A stretch of 64,000 bases of DNA from an uncultured Lachnospiraceae bacterium (lineage in GTDB: Bacteria; Bacillota; Clostridia; Lachnospirales; Lachnospiraceae). The notes beneath the pieces are model-generated. The model saw only the letters and a list, made by a program, of their open reading frames with translations. It was not told the origin of the DNA and ran no database searches. Below, in pieces: positions 25,328 to 33,737 of the stretch (positions are counted from its first letter, which is position 1; the number at the start of each line of letters is the position of its first letter). Made by a program: the position numbers and the translations under genes. The DNA lies in assembly GCA_910585465.1 (NCBI GenBank), contig CAJUEW010000003.1, forward strand, positions 1 through 64,000, read 5' to 3'.

Positions 25328-25561
25328 TTAATCAACAATATACGGAGCAAGAACACTGAGGATTTCCTCCGCGTTGTTTTCGGAATGAATATTCAGTTCA
25401 ATTGGCTTGGACAGGTCCAGGCTGAAGATACCCATAATAGATTTGGCATCAATGACATAACGACCGGATACCAGATCAAAATCGTTGTCAAACTTGGTGA
25501 TTTCATTGACGAATGCTTTTACTTTATCAATAGAATTTAAAGAAATATGAACGGTTTTCAT
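25328..25561 (-). CDS. HPr-like protein lacking the active-site histidine
   Basis: A 77-residue protein with the HPr fold pattern. The region that holds His15 in HPr (LHARPA) reads NSIDKVKAF here, so it cannot take part in the PTS phosphorelay through that His. The regulatory Ser46 region is kept as DAKSIMGIFSLDL. This recalls Crh of Bacillus, which also lacks the His, but the sequence is divergent. It has its own promoter and terminator and an AGGAGG site. A regulatory role, possibly with HPr kinase and CcpA, is an inference. A second His-less relative lies at 63268-63501. Confidence 0.8.
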   Translation of the reverse strand: MKTVHISLNSIDKVKAFVNEITKFDNDFDLVSGRYVIDAKSIMGIFSLDLSKPIELNIHSENNAEEILSVLAPYIVD

Positions 25562-25600
25562 TGAACGTTCCTCCTCGTAATTGATTTCATTCTATTTATC

Positions 25601-25629
25601 ATATTAAAGACTTGGGGGGAGAAAGTCAA
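25601..25629 (-). promoter_or_regulatory. Promoter of the HPr-like gene
   Basis: Minus strand TTGACT (25629-25624), 17-bp spacer, TAATAT (25606-25601), about 40 bases before the start codon. Confidence 0.8.
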
Positions 25630-25672
25630 GAATTATTGGCAGAAAACAGGATTATTGTTACAGGAGGAAAAT

Positions 25673-26995
25673 ATGAAAAAAGTGGCCCTGCACAATCTGG
25701 GATGTAAAGTAAATTTCTATGAAACAGAGGCTATGAAGGAGATTTTGGAGCAGACCGGATATGAGATTGTTTCGTTTGAGGAGAGGGCGGATATTTATAT
25801 CGTCAATACATGCAGTGTCACTAATATGGCAGACCGGAAATCAAGGCAGATACTGCACCGGGCAAAGCACAGAAATCCGGATGCGGTTGTAGTGGCTGCC
25901 GGATGCTATGTTCAGGCAGCGGGCCGGGAGCTTCTTCAGGATGAGACTGTGGATATTCTGATTGGAAACAATGAAAAAGTGAATCTGCCGGAAATACTAA
26001 AGGCATGGGAGGAAGAACATTCGCCGGGCAGGCTCCATGATATGACCCATGAAAAGGAGTATGAAAAGCTGAGCCTGAGCAAAGCCGCGGAGCACACCCG
26101 GGCATATGTGAAAATTCAGGATGGGTGCAACCAGTTCTGCAGCTATTGTATCATTCCCTATACAAGAGGGCGGGTCAGAAGCCGCGGACTGTCGGACATT
26201 CTTATGGAGGCGAACCGTCTGGCAGATAATGGGTATCAGGAAATTGTGCTGACCGGCATTCATCTGGATTCCTATGGCACAGATTTTGTGTCGGAGAAGG
26301 AAACACTGCTGACTGTAATTGAAGAGACTGCCAGAATCAGCGGGATCAGGAGAATTCGGCTTGGTTCACTGGAACCGAGGATTATGACAGATGTGTTTGT
26401 CCAAAGGCTTGCGGCGGTGGAAAAGCTCTGCCCTCATTTTCACCTGTCTCTGCAGAGCGGCTGTGACGAGACTCTGAAGCGTATGAACCGGAGATACCGG
26501 ACACAGGAATTTCGTGACTGTTGCGCAAGGCTGAGAAAGGCATTTCAGATTCCCGCGCTGACAACGGATGTCATTGTAGGGTTTCCCGGGGAGACAGAAG
26601 AGGAATTTGAGAAAACAGTAGAATTTTTAAAGGAAATCTGTTTTTATGAGACCCATGTGTTCAAATATTCCAGGAGGAAAGGAACAAAAGCGGACAGGAT
26701 GGAAGGGCAGGTGCCCGAAGAGGTCAAGACAAGGCGGAGCAGTGTGCTTTTGAAAATGACAGAGGAAAACAGTACAGCATACCGGAGAAAGCTGATTGGA
26801 AATACAGTGGAGGTGCTGATGGAGGAAGCGTATACGTTTGACGGCAGGCTGTATCAGGCGGGATATACGAAAGATTATGTGCGGGTGGCGGTACCCGGGG
26901 AGACAGCGCTGACAAATAAGCTGATATGGGTAAAGGCGGAAAGGATGCTGGATAAGGAGACGGTCTGCGGAAGCGCTGAGACGCAGTTTATATAG
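25673..26995 (+). CDS. mtaB: tRNA (N6-threonylcarbamoyladenosine 37-C2)-methylthiotransferase MtaB
   Basis: A 440-residue radical SAM enzyme that turns t6A37 into ms2t6A. The N-terminal UPF0004 domain has three cluster cysteines (NLGCKVN, NTCSVTN, AAGCYVQ). The radical SAM motif is CNQFCSYC, followed by IPYTRGRVRSR, and a TRAM domain ends the protein. The HNLGCKVNFYE opening favours MtaB over MiaB. The frame allows a start at 25655, but ATG 25673 has AGGAGG close before it. Confidence 0.92.
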   Translation: MKKVALHNLGCKVNFYETEAMKEILEQTGYEIVSFEERADIYIVNTCSVTNMADRKSRQILHRAKHRNPDAVVVAAGCYVQAAGRELLQDETVDILIGNNEKVNLPEILKAWEEEHSPGRLHDMTHEKEYEKLSLSKAAEHTRAYVKIQDGCNQFCSYCIIPYTRGRVRSRGLSDILMEANRLADNGYQEIVLTGIHLDSYGTDFVSEKETLLTVIEETARISGIRRIRLGSLEPRIMTDVFVQRLAAVEKLCPHFHLSLQSGCDETLKRMNRRYRTQEFRDCCARLRKAFQIPALTTDVIVGFPGETEEEFEKTVEFLKEICFYETHVFKYSRRKGTKADRMEGQVPEEVKTRRSSVLLKMTEENSTAYRRKLIGNTVEVLMEEAYTFDGRLYQAGYTKDYVRVAVPGETALTNKLIWVKAERMLDKETVCGSAETQFI

Positions 26996-27055
26996 ACTGT
27001 CAGAAATCCCCTGTGCGCGGATCGAAGGCTGTCGGAAAATACCCATTGAATTTAG

Positions 27056-27085
27056 TTGAAGATTATAGTAAACTATGGATATACT
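27056..27085 (+). promoter_or_regulatory. Candidate promoter of the ireB operon
   Basis: TTGAAG at 27056-27061 and TATACT at 27080-27085, spacing 18. An overlapping alternative is TTGAAT (27046) with TAAACT (27069), spacing 17. Confidence 0.5.
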
Positions 27086-27105
27086 ACAGTTGAGGACGTG
27101 GAATT

Positions 27106-27369
27106 ATGAAAAAATTGGAGAATACACAGTATTTCAAGATTCAGTCCGACCAGGAATTAAAAGTTGGGGAAGTGCTTCGTCTGGTATATCAGGCTATGAC
27201 CGAGAAGGGTTATGATCCGGTAAACCAGATTGTGGGGTATATTATGTCGGGAGATCCAACTTACATCACCAGCCACAAAGGGGCCAGAAGTCTGATTATG
27301 AAGGTGGAGCGTGATGAACTGGTGGAGGAACTCTTGAGGGTGTACGTAGAGAAGACGGTAAAGGATTGA
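27106..27369 (+). CDS. ireB: IreB family regulatory phosphoprotein
   Basis: An 87-residue protein of the UPF0297/IreB family. In enterococci IreB is phosphorylated by the Ser/Thr kinase IreK on N-terminal threonines and affects cephalosporin resistance. Here Thr7 (ENTQYF) is the only Thr in that stretch. The conserved GYDPVNQIVGYIMSGDPTYI and SHKGAR motifs are present. It leads the widely conserved ireB-ruvX-DUF1292 order; alaS, often upstream, is not here. Confidence 0.93.
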   Translation: MKKLENTQYFKIQSDQELKVGEVLRLVYQAMTEKGYDPVNQIVGYIMSGDPTYITSHKGARSLIMKVERDELVEELLRVYVEKTVKD

Positions 27370-27376
27370 GCGGAAT

Positions 27377-27808
27377 ATGAGGATTATGGGACTGGATTAC
27401 GGCTCCAAGACCGTTGGAGTCGCAGTCAGTGATTCGCTTCTTTTGACTGCTCAGGGAGTGGAGACCATTTGCAGAGCGCAGGAAAACAAGCTCCGCCAGA
27501 CGCTTGCCAGAATTAAGGTTCTGTGCGGGGAATATGAGGTTGAGGAGATTGTGCTTGGTTTTCCCAAAAATATGAATAATACTATAGGGGACAGGGCTGA
27601 GAAATCGCTGGAATTTGCAGAAATGCTAAAAAAGCGGACAGGTCTGCCTATTGTTATGTGGGATGAACGGCTGACAACTGTAGAAGCGAACCGTACGCTG
27701 ATGGAAATCGGGGTTCGGAGGGAAAACCGGAAGGAATATGTGGATAAAATTGCTGCTGTATTTATTTTGCAGGGATATCTGGATTCAAGGAGCAACAGGA
27801 GTGAATAA
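27377..27808 (+). CDS. ruvX: Putative pre-16S rRNA nuclease / Holliday junction resolvase (YqgF/RuvX)
   Basis: A 143-residue RNase H-like protein. Conserved acidic motifs are GLDYGSKTVGVAVSD near the start, GFPKNMN in the middle and WDERLTTVEA, with DKIAAVFILQGYL at the end. Family members process the 5' end of 16S rRNA in E. coli and were earlier proposed as Holliday junction resolvases. It lies seven bases after ireB and directly abuts the DUF1292 gene. Confidence 0.92.
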   Translation: MRIMGLDYGSKTVGVAVSDSLLLTAQGVETICRAQENKLRQTLARIKVLCGEYEVEEIVLGFPKNMNNTIGDRAEKSLEFAEMLKKRTGLPIVMWDERLTTVEANRTLMEIGVRRENRKEYVDKIAAVFILQGYLDSRSNRSE

Positions 27809-28066
27809 ATGGAAATGCTGACTTTTCGGGATGAAAAAGGGAATGCGGCCGAATTCTTTATATTGGAGCAGACTCGTATTAATGGAGTGAATTATCTTCT
27901 TGTGGCAGATTCAGAGGAGGAGGACGGGGAATGTCTGATTATGAAGGATACTGCCGGAGAGGAAGAAGGAGAAAGCCTCTACGAAATTGTGGAGGATGAA
28001 CAGGAACTGGATGCGCTTTTAACTATTTTCGGCCAGCTTCTGGAAGATGTAAAAATTGAAAAATAG
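27809..28066 (+). CDS. DUF1292 family protein (YrzB-like)
   Basis: An 85-residue, strongly acidic protein. It starts directly after the ruvX stop, with AGGAGTG inside ruvX as its ribosome site. The pattern FRDEKGNAAEFFILEQTRINGVNYLL (given here by its start FRDEKGN and end NYLL) followed by LYEIVEDEQELDAL is typical of DUF1292. The ireB-ruvX-yrzB order is conserved in Firmicutes. Function unknown. Confidence 0.85.
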   Translation: MEMLTFRDEKGNAAEFFILEQTRINGVNYLLVADSEEEDGECLIMKDTAGEEEGESLYEIVEDEQELDALLTIFGQLLEDVKIEK

Positions 28067-28077
28067 GAGGAAGTTTT

Positions 28078-28527
28078 ATGCAGTTAGACAGGGAAGGATT
28101 TGAAAAGCTGCTTCGTGAAAAGGGACTGAAGGTAACGACACAGAGGCTCGCGGTGCTGACGGTGCTTTCTCAGAAGCCGGACAGCCATCTGACTGCAGAG
28201 GAAATTTATGATTTGGTAAGGGTGAGCAATCCGGAAATCGGACTTGCTACAGTATATAGGACAATTCAGATGCTTCTGGAGTTGAAGATTGTGGATCGGA
28301 TTTATCTGGATGACGGTTATGTGCGTTATGAGCTGGGACATGTCTATGAGGATGAGGACAGTCATCACCATCATCATCTGATATGTATTAAATGCGGCCG
28401 GGTGATGTCTTTTCAGGGAGACCTGCTGGAAGACTTCGAGAAGAGGATAGAGGAAAAGACCGGATTTCAGATTCAGGATCATGATGTAAAACTCTACGGA
28501 TACTGCACGGATTGCCTGAAAAAATAA
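28078..28527 (+). CDS. Fur family metalloregulator
   Basis: A 149-residue Fur/PerR/Zur type repressor. The winged helix has TTQRLAVLTVLSQKPDSHLTAEEIY (core TTQRLAVL) and GLATVYRTIQML. The metal-binding half has the His cluster SHHHHHLIC and two CxxC pairs (CIKCG, CTDCL) for a structural zinc. The sequence does not show whether it senses iron, peroxide or zinc. It follows the DUF1292 gene by 11 bases, in the position often seen in clostridia, with AGGAGG before the ATG. Confidence 0.92.
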   Translation: MQLDREGFEKLLREKGLKVTTQRLAVLTVLSQKPDSHLTAEEIYDLVRVSNPEIGLATVYRTIQMLLELKIVDRIYLDDGYVRYELGHVYEDEDSHHHHHLICIKCGRVMSFQGDLLEDFEKRIEEKTGFQIQDHDVKLYGYCTDCLKK

Positions 28528-28564
28528 AATTGTAAACGTGAAATATATTTAGGAGGTTATTTTT

Positions 28565-30229
28565 TTGAAGAATGTTAACAACTCAAAATTACGTATCATT
28601 CCGTTGGGCGGACTGGAACAGATCGGAATGAACATGACTGCCTTTGAATTTGAAGACAGTATTATAGTCGTGGACTGCGGGCTTTCATTTCCGGAGGATG
28701 ATATGCTGGGCATTGACCTTGTGATTCCGGATGTGACTTATCTGAAGCAAAATATCAACAAGGTTAAGGGATTTGTTATTACACATGGACATGAGGATCA
28801 TATCGGAGCACTGCCCTATATTCTGAAGGATGTCAATGTGCCGGTTTATGCCACAAAGCTGACCATTGCTCTGATTGAAGGGAAATTAAAGGAGCATAAT
28901 ATGCTTAAGACCACAAAAAGGAAGGTGGTAAAGCATGGACAGTCCATCAATCTGGGACAGTTCCGGATTGAATTTATCAAAACAAATCACAGTATTGCGG
29001 ACGCTTCTGCGCTGGCTATTTATTCACCGGCCGGCATTGTTGTGCATACCGGGGATTTTAAGGTGGATTATACACCAGTTTACGGTGACAGCATTGATCT
29101 CCAGCGTTTTGGAGAGATTGGGAAAAAAGGCGTGCTGGCGCTGATGTGTGACAGCACAAATGCGGAGCGTCCGGGTGTTACTATGTCGGAGAAGTCCGTG
29201 GGACGTACTATGGATGCCCTGTTTACGGAGCATTGTAATTCCCGTATTATCGTAGCTACCTTTGCATCCAATGTGGACCGGGTGCAGCAGATTATTAATT
29301 CGGCATATAAAACAAATAAAAAGGTAGTTGTGGAAGGCCGGAGCATGGTCAATGTTATCACGACGGCTACAGAACTTGGATATATTAAGATCCCGGATAA
29401 TACGCTGATTGATATAGAGAAGCTGAATAATTATCCTCCGGAATCTACGGTTCTGATTACGACCGGAAGCCAGGGAGAGTCTATGGCAGCCTTGTCCCGG
29501 ATGGCGCAGAATCTGCATCGTAAAGTGCATATTATGCCGGGAGATACGGTGATTTTCAGTTCCAATCCCATACCGGGGAATGAAAAAGCCGTATCGAAGG
29601 TCATCAATGAACTGTCTGCCAAAGGAGCCAATGTAATTTTTCAGGATGCCCATGTGTCCGGGCATGCCTGTCAGGAGGAGATCAAACTGATCTACTCTTT
29701 AGTGCATCCGAAATATTCTATTCCGGTACATGGAGAGTATCGTCATCTGAAAGCCCAGGCTCAGATTGCGCAGCAGCTTGGTATTGAAAAGGAAAACATT
29801 TTTGTCCTCCAGTCCGGCGATGTAATTGAGATGGATGCAGATTCTGCAAAGATTGTGGATAAGGTGCATACAGGCGCCATTTTTGTGGACGGACTTGGCG
29901 TGGGAGACGTGGGAAATATTGTTATGCGTGATCGTCAGCATCTGGCGGAGGATGGCATTATGATTATTGTGCTGACTCTGGAAAAGGGCAGCAGCATTCT
30001 GCTGTCCGGTCCGGATATCGTATCCAGAGGATTTGTCTATGTAAGGGAATCGGAGGATCTGATGGAGCATGCGCGGGCCGTAGTTTATGATGCTTTGGAG
30101 AAATGTCTGTCCCGTAACATTACAGACTGGGGTAAGATGAAGAATGTTATGAAGGATGCCCTTGGGGATTATATCCGCAAAAAAACAAAGCGGAATCCGA
30201 TGATTCTGCCGATTATTATGGAAGTATAA
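28565..30229 (+). CDS. rnjA: Ribonuclease J
   Basis: A 554-residue metallo-beta-lactamase/beta-CASP ribonuclease with 5' exonuclease and endonuclease activity in mRNA decay and 16S rRNA maturation. Zinc motif THGHEDHIGALPY is near residue 75, CDSTNAERPG and GSQGESMAALSRMA mark the beta-CASP part, and SGHACQEE and HGEYRHL complete the site. The start is an uncommon TTG, supported by AGGAGG eight bases before it at 28551-28556; no ATG nearby gives the family N-terminus. Confidence 0.94.
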   Translation: MKNVNNSKLRIIPLGGLEQIGMNMTAFEFEDSIIVVDCGLSFPEDDMLGIDLVIPDVTYLKQNINKVKGFVITHGHEDHIGALPYILKDVNVPVYATKLTIALIEGKLKEHNMLKTTKRKVVKHGQSINLGQFRIEFIKTNHSIADASALAIYSPAGIVVHTGDFKVDYTPVYGDSIDLQRFGEIGKKGVLALMCDSTNAERPGVTMSEKSVGRTMDALFTEHCNSRIIVATFASNVDRVQQIINSAYKTNKKVVVEGRSMVNVITTATELGYIKIPDNTLIDIEKLNNYPPESTVLITTGSQGESMAALSRMAQNLHRKVHIMPGDTVIFSSNPIPGNEKAVSKVINELSAKGANVIFQDAHVSGHACQEEIKLIYSLVHPKYSIPVHGEYRHLKAQAQIAQQLGIEKENIFVLQSGDVIEMDADSAKIVDKVHTGAIFVDGLGVGDVGNIVMRDRQHLAEDGIMIIVLTLEKGSSILLSGPDIVSRGFVYVRESEDLMEHARAVVYDALEKCLSRNITDWGKMKNVMKDALGDYIRKKTKRNPMILPIIMEV

Positions 30230-30330
30230 TACAAGTATGGCAATCTGATTTTCAATAAGGAAAATATATTATTTTTCAGGATCGGATAGTTACAGATAAA
30301 ATGCAGTTTGAGGATCGGAAGTGAGAGACG

Positions 30331-30657
30331 ATGGATACAGTCAAGAAAAAAGTGGAAGAATTAGTTGCTGCAATTTTGGAAAGCACGGAATATCTAAGCT
30401 TTCGGGAGGCAGGGCAGCAGGTAATGGATGTACCCGGCCTGGCAGAAGAGATCAAAGAATTTTGCTGGAAAAATTATGAGCTTCAGAACAGCGGTGCAGA
30501 GGATCTGTACGAGCAGATGGAGGAATTTGAAAATCAATATCGGGAATTCAGGAAAAACCCGATTGTTTCACGATATCTGGAGCATGAGCTTAGAATCTGC
30601 CGTATGCTCCAGGAGATTAACGCCCGGATCACAAATTCAGTGGAACTGATGCTCTAG
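30331..30657 (+). CDS. YlbF family protein
   Basis: A 108-residue all-helical protein of the YlbF/YmcA family. In Bacillus, YlbF, YmcA and YaaT form an Fe-S complex that acts with RNase Y in mRNA processing. The conserved core FRKNPIVSRYLEHE and LQEINARI are seen here. A single member is present in this window, four features away from rnjA, so a link to RNA decay is a reasonable inference. Confidence 0.82.
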   Translation: MDTVKKKVEELVAAILESTEYLSFREAGQQVMDVPGLAEEIKEFCWKNYELQNSGAEDLYEQMEEFENQYREFRKNPIVSRYLEHELRICRMLQEINARITNSVELML

Positions 30658-30679
30658 GCGGTATAGGGAGATACACAGA

Positions 30680-31066
30680 ATGAAAGCGCAGAAAGCGATA
30701 CTGTCAGTGATACTGTTTATCCTGCGGTCAGCTATTCTTATTTTAGTCATAGCCGGCATCTATCGGCTGGGAGAGCTTTCCTATATATGCTGCTACAGCG
30801 TTGTATCGGATGTGGCTGTGGACGAAATACCAGGAAAAGATGTGAGCGTGACGCTGGATGGCGATATGGCAGCAAAGAGTGTGGCGCGGCTGATGGAGAG
30901 AAAAGGACTTGTGAAAAATGCGGAGATTTTCCATATTCAGCTTAAGCTGTTTCAATATGAAGATAAGCTGAAGAGAGGAAGCTATATGCTGAATACTTCT
31001 ATGACGCCGAAAGAGATGATGAAAATTATGTCAGGCGAGGCGGAAGAGACAGAGGAAGAGGAATGA
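30680..31066 (+). CDS. Short MltG-like membrane protein
   Basis: A 128-residue protein with one N-terminal membrane segment (about 8-32) and an exterior part resembling only the LysM-like entry domain of endolytic transglycosylase MltG (LMERKGLVKNAEIFHIQLKLF, cited by its core MERKGLVKN; GSYMLNTSMTPKEMM). The catalytic transglycosylase domain with its Glu is absent, so it is unlikely to cleave glycan. The end is a Glu-rich tail. The stop overlaps the next start by four bases. Confidence 0.65.
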   Translation: MKAQKAILSVILFILRSAILILVIAGIYRLGELSYICCYSVVSDVAVDEIPGKDVSVTLDGDMAAKSVARLMERKGLVKNAEIFHIQLKLFQYEDKLKRGSYMLNTSMTPKEMMKIMSGEAEETEEEE

Positions 31067-31704
31067 TAGTAGACGAGAGAATAACTGCCTTTATCAATTC
31101 TCTGGATACGGGCAATTCCATGCTTCTGGATGAGATTGAGAAAGAAGCGCTGGAGATGCATGTGCCGGTGATCCGAAAGGAGACGCAGAGCTTTCTGAAG
31201 TTTCTTGTGAAGGCCGGAAGGCCCGGGCGGATTTTGGAGGTGGGAACTGCCGTTGGATTTTCAGCTGTTCTTATGAGCGAGTATGCGCCGAAGGAATGCA
31301 GAATTACCACCATTGAAAAATATGAGAAACGGATTCCGGTTGCAAGACAGAATTTTATACGGGCAGGAAGGGAGGACCGGATTACTCTTTTGGAGGGAGA
31401 TGCTATGGAGCTCCTGAAAGAGCTGGAAGGTCCCTATGATTTTATATTTATGGATGCTGCAAAGGGGCAGTATATTTATTATCTGCCGGAGCTTCTGAGA
31501 ATGCTTCCTGCGGGAGGAATCCTGGTATCTGATAATGTGCTGCAGGATGGGGATGTGATTGAATCCCGTTTTGCGGTGGAGCGCAGAAACCGCACGATCC
31601 ATGGGCGGATGCGTGAATATTTATATATGCTGACTCATTGTGAGGAGCTGACCACATCCATTCTTCCCCTTGGAGATGGAGTGACGGTAAGCATAAAGGG
31701 ATAG
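31063..31704 (+). CDS. trmR: SAM-dependent O-methyltransferase, probably tRNA 5-hydroxyuridine methyltransferase TrmR
   Basis: A 213-residue class I methyltransferase of the catechol-OMT-like family. Motif I is LEVGTAVGFSAVLM and the metal-binding DAAKGQY and SDNVLQDG are seen. In Bacillus, trmR (yrrM) stands directly before the trhP U32 genes and methylates ho5U34 of tRNA to mo5U34. The same order here, 14 bases apart, supports that role. It overlaps the preceding gene as ATGA. Confidence 0.82.
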   Translation: MIVDERITAFINSLDTGNSMLLDEIEKEALEMHVPVIRKETQSFLKFLVKAGRPGRILEVGTAVGFSAVLMSEYAPKECRITTIEKYEKRIPVARQNFIRAGREDRITLLEGDAMELLKELEGPYDFIFMDAAKGQYIYYLPELLRMLPAGGILVSDNVLQDGDVIESRFAVERRNRTIHGRMREYLYMLTHCEELTTSILPLGDGVTVSIKG

Positions 31705-31718
31705 AAAAGGGGATAAGT

Positions 31719-32948
31719 ATGAAAAGACATCCGGAGCTTTTAATCCCGGCGGGCAGCCTGGAGGTACTGAAGATTGCAGTTAACTTCGGAGCGGATGCGG
31801 TATATATCGGCGGGGAGGCATTTGGTCTCCGGGCAAAGGCAAAAAATTTTTCCATGGATGAGATGGAAGAGGGGATCCGATTTGCCCATGAGCATGGAGT
31901 GAAGGTCTATGTGACAGCCAATATTCTGGCTCACAATGCGGATCTGGACAGCGCCGAAGCGTATTTTGAGGAATTGAAGGGCAAGAATCCGGATGCGCTG
32001 ATTATCTCCGATCCGGGAATGTTTACGATTGCCCGGGAGGTCTGCCCGGATCTGGATATCCATATATCCACCCAGGCCAATAATGTAAATTACAGGACAT
32101 TTCTGTTCTGGCATCGCCAGGGGGCTGCCAGAGTAGTGACCGGACGGGAGCTTTCTCTGAAGGAAATTAAAGAGATCCGGGAGCATATTCCGGACAGTCT
32201 GGAGATAGAGACATTCGTACACGGAGCCATGTGCATTTCCTACTCCGGCAGATGCCTGCTCAGTAATTATTTTACAGGAAGAGATGCGAATCAGGGGGCA
32301 TGCACACATCCATGCCGCTGGAAATATTCTGTGGTGGAGGAAACGCGTCCCGGAGAATATATGCCGGTTTATGAGAACGAACGAGGGACCTATATTTTTA
32401 ACTCCAAGGATTTATGCATGATTCAGCATCTTCCGGATCTGATCGACGCAGGAGTGGACAGTCTGAAGGTGGAAGGCCGGATGAAGACAGCCCTCTATGT
32501 GGCAACGGTTGCCCGCACTTACCGGAAGGCGCTGGATGATTATGCAGAGTCTCCGGCCCTGTATGAGAAAAATATGCCATGGTATCTGGATCAGATATCC
32601 AACTGCACATACCGTCAGTTTACCACGGGATTTTTTTACGGGAAACCGGATGAAAAGGCTCAGATTTATGATACGAATACTTATGTGAAAGAGTACACAT
32701 ATCTGGGAATAGCATGGGAGACTGACAGGGAAGGGCGCTGCCGGATAGAGCAGAGGAATAAGTTCTCTGTGGGAGAAACCATTGAGATTATGAAGCCGGA
32801 CGGCAGGAATGTGGAAGCGGCTGTGGAAGGTATTTGGGATGAGGAAGGAAATGCTCAGGAGAGCGCCCCACATCCAAAGCAGTCCCTCTGGATTCGTTTA
32901 AGCCGGTGTCCGGAGCCGATGGATATTCTGAGAAGGCAGGAAGAATAA
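31719..32948 (+). CDS. trhP: U32 family protein, probably tRNA hydroxylase TrhP
   Basis: A 409-residue member of peptidase family U32. The signature ETFVHGAMCISYSGRCLLSN, and ACTHPCRWKY after it, supply the four cysteines thought to hold an Fe-S cluster. Members TrhP/RlhA make 5-hydroxyuridine or 5-hydroxycytidine from prephenate rather than acting as peptidases. The placement after trmR favours TrhP, giving ho5U34, which TrmR then methylates. Bacillus has two trhP genes; only one is seen here. Confidence 0.87.
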   Translation: MKRHPELLIPAGSLEVLKIAVNFGADAVYIGGEAFGLRAKAKNFSMDEMEEGIRFAHEHGVKVYVTANILAHNADLDSAEAYFEELKGKNPDALIISDPGMFTIAREVCPDLDIHISTQANNVNYRTFLFWHRQGAARVVTGRELSLKEIKEIREHIPDSLEIETFVHGAMCISYSGRCLLSNYFTGRDANQGACTHPCRWKYSVVEETRPGEYMPVYENERGTYIFNSKDLCMIQHLPDLIDAGVDSLKVEGRMKTALYVATVARTYRKALDDYAESPALYEKNMPWYLDQISNCTYRQFTTGFFYGKPDEKAQIYDTNTYVKEYTYLGIAWETDREGRCRIEQRNKFSVGETIEIMKPDGRNVEAAVEGIWDEEGNAQESAPHPKQSLWIRLSRCPEPMDILRRQEE

Positions 32949-32962
32949 GAAAAAGTGGAAAG

Positions 32963-32991
32963 GCACTTTCGTGGGATTTTTTACATAAGAT
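32963..32991 (+). promoter_or_regulatory. Sigma-E-like (sporulation) promoter of sigK
   Basis: GCACTTT at 32963-32969 and CATAAGAT at 32984-32991, spacing 14. The Bacillus sigma-E consensus is about KMATATT-N14-CATACAAT. Five of seven and six of eight positions agree. A transcript from here would begin near 32998, past the GTG at 32955. Confidence 0.5.
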
Positions 32992-33020
32992 GTATTAAAT
33001 CTTCACTGAGGTGTCTTTTT

Positions 33021-33644
33021 TTGAGGACTTTTCCGAAACCTCTTACGGCGGAAGAAGAGAAATATTATTTAAGCAGGTTACAGGAGGGGGATGAAAAGGC
33101 ACGTCAGATTTTAATTGAGTATAATCTGCGGCTTGTAGCACATATTGTGAAAAAATATCAGTCTCCGGAGGAGGACATGGAGGAACTGATCTCTATCGGT
33201 ACCGTTGGGCTGATTAAGGCAGTAGATACATTTAATCATGAAAAGGCGAGCAAATTGGCAACCTATGCAGCCAGATGTGTGGAAAATGAAATCCTTATGT
33301 ATATGAGGGTGAAAAAGAAGCTGCAGCGGGAATCCTCTTACTATGAGCCTATTGGCATGGACAAAGAAGGAAATGAGATACAGCTTTTGGATATCATCGA
33401 AAGCGGAGAACCTACGGCGATGGAACAGATTGGACTGAAGGATGATACGAAGAAAATGTATGATTTGCTGAAAAATGTTTTGTCAGAGAGGGAGCGTCAG
33501 GTAGTTATTATGCGTTATGGCCTGTATTATGGGCGGGAATATACACAAAAGGAGATTGCCCGGAAGATGGGAATCTCCCGTTCTTATATCAGCCGTATTG
33601 AGAAAAATGCGCTGAACCGGCTGAGAGAGTACTTCAGGGATTGA
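33021..33644 (+). CDS. sigK: RNA polymerase sporulation sigma factor SigK
   Basis: A 207-residue sigma-70 family factor for late mother-cell gene expression in sporulation. Region 2 has YNLRLVAHIVKKYQ, DLISIGT-like ELISIGTVGLIKAVDTF and TYAARCVENEI; region 4 has SERERQVVIMRYGL and the helix-turn-helix MGISRSYISRIEK. The frame is open back to a GTG at 32955, which would add 22 residues like a short pro-sequence, but TTG 33021 has GAGGTG seven bases before it and is the first start downstream of the sigma-E-like promoter. With the TTG the protein begins MRTFPKPL, the mature end of Bacillus SigK. No skin-type insertion is present. Confidence 0.85.
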   Translation: MRTFPKPLTAEEEKYYLSRLQEGDEKARQILIEYNLRLVAHIVKKYQSPEEDMEELISIGTVGLIKAVDTFNHEKASKLATYAARCVENEILMYMRVKKKLQRESSYYEPIGMDKEGNEIQLLDIIESGEPTAMEQIGLKDDTKKMYDLLKNVLSERERQVVIMRYGLYYGREYTQKEIARKMGISRSYISRIEKNALNRLREYFRD

Positions 33645-33669
33645 GTTTCAGGAAAAAATATGCTATACT
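33641..33669 (+). promoter_or_regulatory. Promoter of comM
   Basis: TTGAGT at 33641-33646, overlapping the sigK stop, and TATACT at 33664-33669, spacing 17. Confidence 0.65.
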
Positions 33670-33737
33670 ATATAGCGTCTAAAATCTGGAATGCATTTCG
33701 CAAAATTTTCCAAATATAAATCCATAGAGAGGAAAAG

